From a virus: 64,000 nt of DNA. The stretch is from positions 1 through 64,000 of the IMG/VR virus record IMGVR_UViG_3300042301_001937. One strand, written 5' to 3'. The notes beneath the pieces were generated by a model, which was given only the letters and a program-made list of their open reading frames with translations, made no database searches and was not told where the DNA came from. Made by a program: the position numbers and the translations under genes. Positions 1 to 7,036 of the stretch are shown one piece after another. Numbering within the stretch: the first letter of the stretch is position 1; each line of letters opens with the position of its first letter.

Positions 1-1
1 T

Positions 2-241
2 TGTAAATCAGTGTATTATAAATTATTTGGATTTCATAGAGATCATGCTACAGCTTTACACCATAAGAATACTACATTATACGGAATTGAATTAGACATG
101 TATAATAAATTAGTAAATTTTATTGAAACACATAATGTAATATGGAATGAAAGAAATATTATTCAACCTGACGATTCTATTGACAGCTCAACCAGAGCTA
201 GAACAATTGAGTATCAACCAATTGCAGAAGAAGTATATTGA
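2..241 (+). CDS. DnaA C-terminal-like DNA-binding protein (5' partial)
   Basis: The frame is open to the left edge of the window, so the N-terminus probably lies outside; a GTG at 11 could be an internal start. About 80 residues are visible. The segment LFGFHRDHATALHHKNT resembles the helix-turn-helix signature of DnaA domain IV (RDHxTVxHA), which many phage proteins carry on its own. A role in DNA binding or early regulation is inferred from that likeness only. The last 95 bases overlap the next ORF in another frame, which is unusually long for this genome. Confidence 0.45.
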   Translation, partial: CKSVYYKLFGFHRDHATALHHKNTTLYGIELDMYNKLVNFIETHNVIWNERNIIQPDDSIDSSTRARTIEYQPIAEEVY

Positions 242-374
242 GGCATACGGTGAAGTATCAGAAATTGACTTGAAACAAGCAATGGATTGTATTATCTTTG
301 GGACTATACAAGACGTTCATGATTTTGCTGACGATTACGAACTTTTAACTAGATATACCAATGAAGATATGTGA
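147..374 (+). CDS. Small acidic hypothetical protein
   Basis: A 75-residue ORF with ATG at 147, rich in Glu and Asp and predicted mostly helical (LEQLSINQLQKKYIEAYGE). No family is recognised. It overlaps the end of the upstream ORF by 95 bases in the +1 frame. The sequence after 241 looks strongly coding, while the first 30 codons could be either an independent start or the product of a frameshift from the upstream gene. The 43-aa ORF downstream starts inside its last codons. Confidence 0.5.
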   Translation: MKEILFNLTILLTAQPELEQLSINQLQKKYIEAYGEVSEIDLKQAMDCIIFGTIQDVHDFADDYELLTRYTNEDM

Positions 375-492
375 ATTTTGCACCGATCCAGAATTTTGTA
401 GATTACAAAATGAATGTGACGGAGATGATCCATCTACAATTTTAGATGAGGAATTTTGGAATGCTTCCAATTTAGACGAAGACCTAGAGTAG
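361..492 (+). CDS. 43-aa cysteine-motif miniprotein
   Basis: ATG at 361, stop TAG at 490-492. It begins MKICEFCTDPEFCRLQNEC, giving Cys residues spaced C-x2-C-x6-C-x6-C, then continues with a very acidic tail. The Cys spacing suggests a tiny zinc-binding knuckle, but the fold is not recognised. It overlaps the upstream gene by 14 bases and is followed after 38 bases by the next gene, fitting the compact early operon. Confidence 0.5.
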   Translation: MKICEFCTDPEFCRLQNECDGDDPSTILDEEFWNASNLDEDLE

Positions 493-530
493 ATTAATAT
501 CTGTGTATCTGCTTAATAGGAGAAGCATAT

Positions 531-1145
531 ATGAATATACTAACAAACGTAACAGATTACACAGAGTTTTTGATTAAAAACAAGTTATCTACTAATCAGT
601 TTCTTCTGCTTTATTTACTTTATACTGAGAAAATGGTTAAACAGAAATCAGGTAAAGTAACATATTCAGAAGCAACATGTCTGTACAAATGGCAAGCTAA
701 GGGCACAGGTTGGACTCAAAAGGAAATTGAGGATCTAGTTGACAAAGAGTATGTTATGGCATTCCCTAAAAATTATACTGTTAACGACCAAAGTGTTTAT
801 GGTTATGCAGTAGACGATTTAATTCTGACTACAAAGTTTTCAGATATTATGTTTATTGCTACAGACTCAGCATTTGAAGAGATTCTGGAATTATATCCAG
901 ATACTTTTATGGTTAATGGTTCTACTGTATTTAGTAAAAGTGGTGACCTTGAAAAGTTATCTGATGTGTATGCAAAGTTAGTAAAGCATTCTATACATCA
1001 ACATGATAAAATGAAAGAAGCCATTGTTTTTGCTAAAGAAAGAGGTCTATGTGGTATGAAACTAGAGAAGTTTCTAACCAAAGGTGTTATTGATTCGATA
1101 TTTAAAATGATGGAGGAAGGATTATCAAATGGCAGAGACATTTAA
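531..1145 (+). CDS. Hypothetical early protein upstream of the DnaB helicase
   Basis: A 204-residue soluble protein. Its start is well marked by AGGAG at 518-522, eight bases before ATG, which is unusual in a genome where most leaders are A-rich without a Shine-Dalgarno. The first 90 residues (NQFLLLYLLYTEKM ... GWTQKEIEDLVDKEY) look like a winged-helix arrangement, and the C-terminal half is helical. It overlaps the start of the DnaB-like helicase by 17 bases. A helicase-loading or origin-binding role would fit this position, but nothing in the sequence proves it. Confidence 0.6.
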   Translation: MNILTNVTDYTEFLIKNKLSTNQFLLLYLLYTEKMVKQKSGKVTYSEATCLYKWQAKGTGWTQKEIEDLVDKEYVMAFPKNYTVNDQSVYGYAVDDLILTTKFSDIMFIATDSAFEEILELYPDTFMVNGSTVFSKSGDLEKLSDVYAKLVKHSIHQHDKMKEAIVFAKERGLCGMKLEKFLTKGVIDSIFKMMEEGLSNGRDI

Positions 1146-2196
1146 TGAGATCTTAGACAAACTAAGATTAAACAAGAAACTAAAAGAAGAAGGTAAGGTT
1201 ACATCTATTCTTTATCCATTTCAAAGATTTTCTAAAGTGTTCCCAGGGTGGGAAAAAGGTACCCAAAGTATTATAACAGCATCATCAGGTGTAGGTAAAA
1301 CTAAGTTAGCAAAGTTTTTATCGGTAACATCTGTATATGAGTTTGTTAAGAATAAGCCAGAAATTACAGCTAAGATTTTCTATTTTGCATTAGAAGAAAG
1401 TGTTGAAAACTTCTGGTTAGGTACCATTTCTACTTTGTTATATGAGAAATATTCCGTATCTTTATCCCCCAATCAATTGAAATCGTTAGGTGAATTTCAT
1501 CTGACAGATGATGTTTTACAGAAAGTCGAAGAGTGTAGAGAAACCATTGAAGATATGCAGAAATATATCGAAGTAGTTGATTATATATTTAATCCATACG
1601 GTATTTATAAATACGTTGACACTTTCTTTAAAAATCCATTAGTTGGACACGAAGAATTTGATGTAGAACATGCTGAAAAAGTATCTAAAAAATATGTATA
1701 TAACAATCCTAATCTATGGGTTTTTGTTATTACGGATCACATTAGTCTTCTTACCCCTGAGAAAGGTGAGACATTACATGAGGCTATGGGTAGATACAGT
1801 AAGCAATTTTGTCTCAAAGGTTTCACTAAAAAATATAATTGTGTTACTATCAACATCCAACAGCAAGAAGCATCTAAAGAAAAATTAGAATATTTCCAAG
1901 GTCAATCTATTGACGAAAAGCTAGAACCATCATTAGATGGTCTTGCTAACAATAAGGAGACTCAAAGGGAATGTAATTTAATTCTAGGTGTATTTGCTCC
2001 AGAAAGATATAACATAGGTAAGCACAGAGGTTATGACATTAGAAAATTAGGTAACAAGTATCGTAGTCTAAAGATATTAAAAGACAGGGATAATGGTCTT
2101 GTTAACTATTACATAGGTATGTATTTTAATGGTGCAGCTAATTATTTTGAAGAATTACCAACAGCAGATTCAATAGATTATAATAAATATCAATAA
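1129..2196 (+). CDS. DnaB-type replicative helicase (RecA-fold ATPase)
   Basis: A 355-residue protein with only the RecA-like motor of DnaB/SF4 helicases and no clear N-terminal domain. Walker A is ASSGVGKTKLA near residue 50. A Walker B-like strand VFVITDHISLL follows near residue 200, then the arginine/glutamine-rich TINIQQQEAS segment typical of SF4 helicases. It should unwind the fork ahead of the family A polymerase. A purine-rich GGAGGAAGGA lies just before the ATG, and the gene starts inside the upstream ORF, suggesting translational coupling. The next gene follows after one base. Confidence 0.85.
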   Translation: MAETFNEILDKLRLNKKLKEEGKVTSILYPFQRFSKVFPGWEKGTQSIITASSGVGKTKLAKFLSVTSVYEFVKNKPEITAKIFYFALEESVENFWLGTISTLLYEKYSVSLSPNQLKSLGEFHLTDDVLQKVEECRETIEDMQKYIEVVDYIFNPYGIYKYVDTFFKNPLVGHEEFDVEHAEKVSKKYVYNNPNLWVFVITDHISLLTPEKGETLHEAMGRYSKQFCLKGFTKKYNCVTINIQQQEASKEKLEYFQGQSIDEKLEPSLDGLANNKETQRECNLILGVFAPERYNIGKHRGYDIRKLGNKYRSLKILKDRDNGLVNYYIGMYFNGAANYFEELPTADSIDYNKYQ

Positions 2197-2197
2197 T

Positions 2198-2632
2198 ATG
2201 ACAGACATACAGAAAACAGAAATTAGGGAAATGCCTAAATCAGAAATGGAACAATTACAGATTCTAATTGAAAGTAAGAGTCTTCCAGCAAACATTAAAA
2301 CTATTGAACAAGCTTTTACCATAGCACAATTTGGTAAAGACTTAGGTATGAAACCTATGCAAGCTTTTCATCAAGTTTACAACATTCAAGGTAGATTAGC
2401 CTTGTCATCTAAAGGTCTAGGTGCTTTGTTATGGGCCAATGGTATTGGTTACAAAACAATCCAAGACTTTGATTTAGTAGTTAGAGGTAAAGACAAAGAT
2501 GGTAATGACATCAAAGATAGAGTTACTACCATTGAATTTTACCGTAACCAGATTGTAGATAGAGCATCTTTCTTTTGGTCAGATGCAGTAAAAGCAGGTT
2601 GGACTACAAAAGACAATTGGATTAAAATGCCT
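2198..2632 (+). CDS. RecT-like ssDNA annealing protein, exon 1
   Basis: The first 145 codons of a recombinase split by a group I intron. The text (GKDLGMKPMQAFHQVYNIQG, then RLALSSKGLGALLWANG) matches phage RecT-family annealing proteins, which pair single strands during recombination. Unspliced, translation would end at a TAG (2636-2638) just inside the intron, giving a 146-residue truncated product. Splicing after CCT at 2632 joins this exon to 3424-3579 and yields 196 residues with the conserved junction WIKMPRHMMYARCLALGA. The PD-(D/E)XK exonuclease and SSB in the same arm are its expected partners. Confidence 0.75.
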
Positions 2633-3423
2633 AAATAGTTTGGGCATGTAAAATTGGGTGAATTGCTGGAAACCTAACCCTTGAAAGACAGGTATGGCAA
2701 TCAGCAGCTAAGCTATGGAAAACTATAAAAGTACATAGAAAGTTCAACGCATAGATAATGAGCAAGTTAAGCAATAATTTATCCACGAGTGCCCAACATT
2801 GAATATATTCTATTATCTTTGCTATATGGAAGATGTAGAAATTTGGAAACCTGTTGTAGGTTTTGAACAATTGTATGAAGTGTCAAATTTTGGAAGAATA
2901 AAAACTTTACCAAAAAAAGGATTTAAAAAAATAGTTATTAGAAAAACAGGTACAGATGTTAGAAATGGGTATGTGACAATAACATTAAGAAAAAACAATA
3001 TTCCTATTACTAAAAGAATACATAGTTTAGTTGTAGAAGCTTTTTTAAATACTAAAACGACAAGAAAACTGGTGTGTAATCATAAAGATGGTAATAAAAC
3101 AAATAATAAATTATCTAATCTAGAAATTATTACACAAAAAGAAAATGTACTTCATGCAATAGCTATAGGTAAAACTAAAATACCTTTAAAAGATGAAAGA
3201 TATAATTCAAAAATTAAAGAAAAAGATTTTCAACTTTTAAAAGATTTATTTAAACAAGGTTTAACTTCTAAAGCTATTGCAAAACAATTTAATGTTTGTC
3301 CTACAACAATAAGCCGAATAAGAAAAGGTGAAAGAAGACCTTATTTATTCAATGATGATATATGCTGAACTTATAGGAAACTATAAGAAGTAAAGGATAA
3401 AAAGCCTTTACGGTAACAAATTG
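2633..3423 (+). ncRNA. Group I self-splicing intron in the recT-like gene
   Basis: Boundaries come from three agreeing signs. Exon bases ATGCCT (2627-2632) pair with GGGCAT (2642-2647), with the expected U.G wobble at the 5' splice site (P1). Exon 2 bases AGAC (3424-3427) pair with GTTT (2638-2641) as P10. The intron ends in G (3423). Between them lie group I core-like stretches: AATTGCTGGAAACC (P4 side), AATCAGCAGCTAAGC (P4/P6) and GTTCAACGCATAG (P7 side). Removing 791 bases restores the RecT reading frame exactly. The core precedes the endonuclease ORF. Confidence 0.85.
2826..3368 (+). CDS. NUMOD4/HNH homing endonuclease inside the intron
   Basis: A 180-residue product from ATG 2826. The order is a NUMOD4-like start (EIWKPVVGFEQLYEVSNFGR), an HNH nuclease core with CNHKDGNKTNNKLSNLE, and a C-terminal helix-turn-helix (GLTSKAIAKQFNVCPTTISR) likely used for target recognition. 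This is the usual build of phage intron-borne HNH enzymes. It would cut intronless recT-like alleles and so spread the intron. The longer frame from TTG 2799 is less likely, because ATG 2826 gives the canonical N-terminus. TATCTTTG, a Bacteroidota -7-like box, lies four bases upstream of the ATG. Confidence 0.85.
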   Translation: MEDVEIWKPVVGFEQLYEVSNFGRIKTLPKKGFKKIVIRKTGTDVRNGYVTITLRKNNIPITKRIHSLVVEAFLNTKTTRKLVCNHKDGNKTNNKLSNLEIITQKENVLHAIAIGKTKIPLKDERYNSKIKEKDFQLLKDLFKQGLTSKAIAKQFNVCPTTISRIRKGERRPYLFNDDIC

Positions 3424-3579
3424 AGACACATGATGTATGCTAGATGTTTAGCTTTAGGTGCCCAACGTATTGCACCAGACAAAATTCTAGGTCTATATAC
3501 AGTTGAAGAAATGGTAGATATCACCCCTACCAATAACGTTAAAATTAACGAAGAAGGTGAAGTAACAATTTTAAATTAA
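3424..3579 (+). CDS. RecT-like ssDNA annealing protein, exon 2
   Basis: The last 51 codons plus stop of the annealing protein. It has no start codon of its own at its 5' end, which supports it being an exon. RHMMYARCLALGAQ followed by RIAPDKILGLYTVEEM matches the C-terminal core of RecT-type proteins (usually RxLxxRAxxxxxRxxxPDxLxGxYTxEE). The total coding length of both exons (591 bases) is divisible by three. It ends with TAA 17 bases before the next gene. Confidence 0.75.
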   Translation, partial: RHMMYARCLALGAQRIAPDKILGLYTVEEMVDITPTNNVKINEEGEVTILN

Positions 3580-3595
3580 ATTAAAAACCAATAAC

Positions 3596-3865
3596 ATGAC
3601 AACAGAAAGAACACAAGTTCAAGTGACAAAATCATCGTTTACTGAAGCAGTAAATGCAGGTTTGACAAAATCAGAATTAGCTGAAAAGTTTCAAATTTCT
3701 AAATTAGCAGTAGCAAAGTTTGCTAAAGATTTAGGATTGAAAGTAACTATCAAACGTAAAGGTAATGCTAAATACATTTTAGTAGACGATAGTGATAATA
3801 ATATCGAAAAGTCTGTAATGGACCATTCAGAAAATTTAGAAGTATCTAATCATTCATCATTTTAA
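3596..3865 (+). CDS. Small helix-turn-helix protein
   Basis: An 89-residue protein. Residues 15-50 (EAVNAGLTKSELAEKFQIS, then KLAVAKFAKDLGLK) form a clear helix-turn-helix, and the C-terminal 30 residues are acidic and probably disordered. It sits between the recT-like gene and the ssb-like gene with short A-rich spacers. It could be a transcription regulator or a small DNA-binding replication factor. Confidence 0.6.
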   Translation: MTTERTQVQVTKSSFTEAVNAGLTKSELAEKFQISKLAVAKFAKDLGLKVTIKRKGNAKYILVDDSDNNIEKSVMDHSENLEVSNHSSF

Positions 3866-3876
3866 TTTAAAACAAT

Positions 3877-4425
3877 ATGTACGGATTTAATCAAGAAACA
3901 AAATCAGAATCACCAGTAAGCAAGCAGTTTACATCAGGTATCCATTCTAACGTAGAATTAGAAGGAGTATCATTTGAATCACCAAGAAAAGATGGAACAG
4001 GAGATCCTAGTTTGATCTTTACTTTCAGAGGTGAAAATGGAGAAATCTTCAGACACATTGAATGGGCTGTAGGTGATCAAGCTGCAGATCCAGCAAAAGC
4101 TGCTGAGAATTTGAGTAAAAGAGTTAAGCACATCTTAACTAAATTTATTCCTGAAGATCAAGCTGTATTGACAGGTAATAACTATGCTGAATTCAGCAAA
4201 GGTGTTATTGCTTTGTTAGGAGATAAACATAAAGGTGTTAAAGTAGCAATCAAATTGTTGTATAATCAGAAAAACAATTTAGTGTTTACTAAATATCTTG
4301 GATTTATTGGTAAAGATAAAACCGATTTGAGAATTTCAGGTAGTGAAACAGCTCAGTTGTCACGTGTTGAAGCAGCACCTACAGATCCTACAGTAGAATC
4401 AACAGTTGACGATTTACCGTTTTAA
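3877..4425 (+). CDS. Single-stranded DNA-binding protein
   Basis: A 182-residue protein with a beta-rich body and an acidic C-terminal tail ending DDLPF, closely matching the DDIPF tip by which bacterial SSBs recruit partner enzymes. The body shows no standard OB-fold signature that I can read. The tail, abundance-type composition and placement between the RecT-like protein and the primase support SSB function. It should coat single strands at the fork and during annealing. Confidence 0.7.
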   Translation: MYGFNQETKSESPVSKQFTSGIHSNVELEGVSFESPRKDGTGDPSLIFTFRGENGEIFRHIEWAVGDQAADPAKAAENLSKRVKHILTKFIPEDQAVLTGNNYAEFSKGVIALLGDKHKGVKVAIKLLYNQKNNLVFTKYLGFIGKDKTDLRISGSETAQLSRVEAAPTDPTVESTVDDLPF

Positions 4426-4435
4426 TTAAGAAGTA

Positions 4436-5380
4436 ATGTATACACTCCCAAATAAACCAGAGAAGATAACATTTGATTGGCTATTCGACAGAATAAACCA
4501 AGAAGATGTTTATCTTCAATATTTGGGATTTTGTGAAATCAATAGAAAATTCACAAACCCATTACGGAACGATGCTAGAGCAGACTGTTCTTTCTATTGG
4601 TATAATGGAGTATTGTTTTTCAAGGATTTTGCTCTTAATAAATCTTATACATGTGTAAGTATTCTAATGCAAATGAAACAAATAACGTTTAGTAAAGCAT
4701 TAGATGAAATTTACGAGGCATTTTTGGGGGGTCAGAAATCAGACGTAACTATTGTAAAGATTAATAGAGAGAAAAAGACTAAACAATATAAGGACATCCA
4801 AGTAAAAATCCAACAGTTTACATCGATGGATATAGAATATCTAAAATCTTTCGGTATAACATCAGAGTTATGTAAGAAATACCATGTATATAGTTTAGCT
4901 CATTATTGGGTTGATGGCATGCTAAAGTATGCATATTCTACATATAACCCTGTGTTGGGTTATTACTTTAACGGACGTTGGAAATTATACCATTACAAAG
5001 CATCTGATTATAGATTTGTTAGTAACACATCCCATGAAGATCTACAAGGTTATGACGAACTAGATTGGACTGGGGATTTATGTGTGATAACTAAATCTTT
5101 AAAAGATGTTATGTTATATAGAAGATACGGAATAAATGCAGTAGCACCACATTCTGAAGCATTATCTAATTGGAAAGAAAAGATTGAACTATTACAAAAA
5201 AGATTTAGTAAAGTAATAATTAATTTCGACAATGATAAAGCAGGAATAAGAGCTACTGATGAAGTTCAAAAACTATATCCGTTAGAATCTTTTTATATAC
5301 CAGATGAGAAAGATCTTTCTGACTACTATCGTAAATACGGAGACGTTAAAACACAAGAAATATTAAAGGGGCTGCATTAA
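4436..5380 (+). CDS. DNA primase with TOPRIM domain
   Basis: A 314-residue primase. The N-terminal 100 residues resemble a DnaG-type DNA-binding domain but lack the Cys/His zinc ligands. The TOPRIM domain spans about 210-305: the first motif reads ITKSLKDV (218-225), where the usual catalytic Glu is replaced by Lys, and the metal-binding motif is INFDNDKAG with D265 and D267. The last strand is followed by DEKDLSDYYRKYG. It would make RNA primers for the fork enzymes nearby. Its stop codon lies inside an intrinsic terminator. Confidence 0.8.
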   Translation: MYTLPNKPEKITFDWLFDRINQEDVYLQYLGFCEINRKFTNPLRNDARADCSFYWYNGVLFFKDFALNKSYTCVSILMQMKQITFSKALDEIYEAFLGGQKSDVTIVKINREKKTKQYKDIQVKIQQFTSMDIEYLKSFGITSELCKKYHVYSLAHYWVDGMLKYAYSTYNPVLGYYFNGRWKLYHYKASDYRFVSNTSHEDLQGYDELDWTGDLCVITKSLKDVMLYRRYGINAVAPHSEALSNWKEKIELLQKRFSKVIINFDNDKAGIRATDEVQKLYPLESFYIPDEKDLSDYYRKYGDVKTQEILKGLH

Positions 5381-5391
5381 GCCCCTTTTTT
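5366..5391 (+). terminator. Intrinsic terminator after primase
   Basis: GGGGCT (5368-5373) pairs with AGCCCC (5380-5385) around the loop GCATTA, followed by six T residues. The stop codon of the primase is in the hairpin. It would separate the upstream replication genes from the group starting at 5409, at least partly. Confidence 0.8.
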
Positions 5392-5408
5392 ATTTTAATC
5401 TTAAAACT

Positions 5409-5759
5409 ATGGCAAAAAACACAGAATACACAAACATATTTGCTAAGATGCTACAGCATCATAACTATACAATTGTGCCTATTTTACGTGAACTTAATTT
5501 AAGAACTGTAAAAGTAAGAAATACTAAAATAATGCGTTTGCAAGAAATTCTAGAAACTGAAGATAAAGTAGTTCTTGCAGTAGATGTATTTGCTGAATAT
5601 TTAGTAACACATCATATTATTTTACCTTTTTTAAATCAAGATCAATTAAATACTGCTTATGCATTAATAAGAACAGCTGATAAAGGAAATGTTCTTATAG
5701 GTATAAATTGTATTTACAATTTAATTGAAGAATATAAAACATCATGCAACAAAACTTAA
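5409..5759 (+). CDS. Hypothetical protein upstream of the metallopeptidase-VWA gene
   Basis: A 116-residue, mostly helical protein with no recognised family. It is the first gene after the terminator and overlaps exon 1 of the metallopeptidase-VWA gene by 16 bases, so it is probably translated together with that gene. No membrane segment or cysteine cluster is visible. Confidence 0.6.
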   Translation: MAKNTEYTNIFAKMLQHHNYTIVPILRELNLRTVKVRNTKIMRLQEILETEDKVVLAVDVFAEYLVTHHIILPFLNQDQLNTAYALIRTADKGNVLIGINCIYNLIEEYKTSCNKT

Positions 5760-5958
5760 TTTTAGATCTTAATAGGATCACTAAAAAGATTCTTATTAAC
5801 GACATGTTTTATGGTCTGTTTTTAACTACCATAAACAAAATAGAATCTAAAGAAATACCTTTGGCAGCAGTATCTGTAAACAAATCTACAATGGATTTTG
5901 CTTTAATGATTAATCCAGATGAATGGTTTAAATATTCAGATGAAGTAAAATATGGGGT
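5744..5958 (+). CDS. Metallopeptidase-VWA protein, exon 1
   Basis: The first 71 codons plus two bases. The segment INPDEWFKYSDEVKYG matches the strand and turn that precede the zinc site in DUF2201-type putative metallopeptidases. An intron follows GGGGT at 5958, and without splicing the frame ends at TAA 5981-5983. Joined to 7037-7994 it gives 390 residues, and the junction codon becomes GTA (Val), producing VLKHEALHLCMFH with the HExxH zinc motif at residues 75-79. Confidence 0.8.
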
Positions 5959-6121
5959 TAATAGTAGCTCCCTTATACAGTAATGTATATGTAAAACGTG
6001 TTAAATTGACAGGGAAGCCCTTAGAGTCTTTTATACTAAACTTATGTAGTGATATATAAGTGGTGAGAATAATTACCTCAGTATAGTAAAAAATAAAAGA
6101 ATTGGGTAATCTGCATCGAAG

Positions 6122-6152
6122 TTGGTTTTTAATTAAAAATGGTGTATATTTG
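6122..6152 (+). promoter_or_regulatory. Candidate Bacteroidota-type promoter inside the intron
   Basis: TTG at 6122-6124 and TATATTTG at 6145-6152 are separated by 20 bases, matching the Bacteroides consensus TTG-N19-21-TAnnTTTG. Transcription would start at or next to ATG 6158 of the endonuclease, giving an almost leaderless message. AT-rich sequence makes a chance match possible. Confidence 0.4.
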
Positions 6153-6157
6153 CATGT

Positions 6158-7000
6158 ATGGATACATTTAAATATAAAAACATTACAGATTTAGAAGAAT
6201 TTAAACAAGATTATGATGATTTAACTATGGAAGACATAGTTAAAAAATATAATTTAAATCCAAAAACAATATGGAGTTACGTTAAAAAATTAAAGATAAA
6301 TAGACCTACAGGATCAAAAAGAACAAATAAAGTAAATGACTTTTATTTTTCATCTTTAAATGAATGTGCTAACAAATATTATATTTTAGGATTAATTTAT
6401 ACAGACGGTAATTTACCTATTAAAAATAAAAATTCTTTTATACTTTCTAATATAGATTTAAAACTATTAGAAGATATAAAAAAAGAATTAAATTTTAGTG
6501 GTAAAATTACAATTGAATATCATAAAAAATTCAATAAATACATTTATAAATTACAAATTACATCAGCACAAATTAGAAAAGATTTAGAAAATTTTGGATT
6601 AATTCCTAATAAAACTATGACTTTAAAATTTCCAAATATACCAGAAATGTATGTAAAAGATTTTATTAGAGGGTTATGGGATGGAGATGGTGGAGTTATT
6701 ACTCCTTTATCTAAACAAAAAACATCTAAATTATTATGTTCTTATTTTGTATGTGCTAATTATGATTTTATAAATACTGTATTAAGTTTTTTACCAGTAA
6801 AAAAGAAAACTATTCAAACTAAAAAAAGAAAAACAAATTTATATTCTATTTTTTTTAGAGGCTTTGATAGTTTGGCTATTAAAAAATTTTTATATTACGA
6901 TAATTGCTTATGCATGCAACGTAAAAAAGATTTATTTTTTAGTTATAAACCAAAACGTTCAACGACTATAATACACTATCCTAATGGGATAAAGGAATAG
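6158..7000 (+). CDS. LAGLIDADG homing endonuclease inside the intron
   Basis: A 280-residue protein. Residues 10-50 hold a helix-turn-helix (LTMEDIVKKYNLNPKTIWSY). Then come two LAGLIDADG-type helices: NKYYILGLIYTDGNL near residue 75 and VKDFIRGLWDGDGGVI near residue 170, each ending in an acidic metal ligand. Two motifs in one chain indicate a monomeric enzyme. It would promote homing of the intron into intronless alleles. Its last roughly 15 codons overlap the intron's P7-side sequence, so this stretch serves both protein and ribozyme. Confidence 0.85.
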   Translation: MDTFKYKNITDLEEFKQDYDDLTMEDIVKKYNLNPKTIWSYVKKLKINRPTGSKRTNKVNDFYFSSLNECANKYYILGLIYTDGNLPIKNKNSFILSNIDLKLLEDIKKELNFSGKITIEYHKKFNKYIYKLQITSAQIRKDLENFGLIPNKTMTLKFPNIPEMYVKDFIRGLWDGDGGVITPLSKQKTSKLLCSYFVCANYDFINTVLSFLPVKKKTIQTKKRKTNLYSIFFRGFDSLAIKKFLYYDNCLCMQRKKDLFFSYKPKRSTTIIHYPNGIKE

Positions 7001-7036
7001 TCTGATCTTACATGAAAATGTAAGCTAACAAAAATG

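Larger units (their letters stand above)
5959..7036 (+). ncRNA. Group I self-splicing intron in the metallopeptidase-VWA gene
   Basis: P1 forms between exon GGGGT (5954-5958) and GCTCC (5967-5971) with a U.G pair at the splice site. P10 forms between exon 2 ACTA (7037-7040) and TAGT (5962-5965). The last intron base is G7036. Core-like elements are AATTGACAGGGAAGCCC near 6004, AATCTGCATCGAAG near 6108, and GTTCAACGACTATA near 6957 with the matching ATAGTC near 6997. Removing 1078 bases restores the frame exactly. The endonuclease ORF is inserted within the core. Confidence 0.85.

Noticed and set aside
2789-3466. Nine-base repeat GTGCCCAAC in intron 1 (2789-2797) and exon 2 (3458-3466)
   Set aside because: Isolated match without flanking similarity; P1/P10 place the splice site elsewhere.
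2198-3579. Frameshift or sequencing error as the cause of the split recT-like gene
   Set aside because: 791 inserted bases carry group I pairings, a terminal G and an HNH endonuclease, and removal restores the frame exactly.
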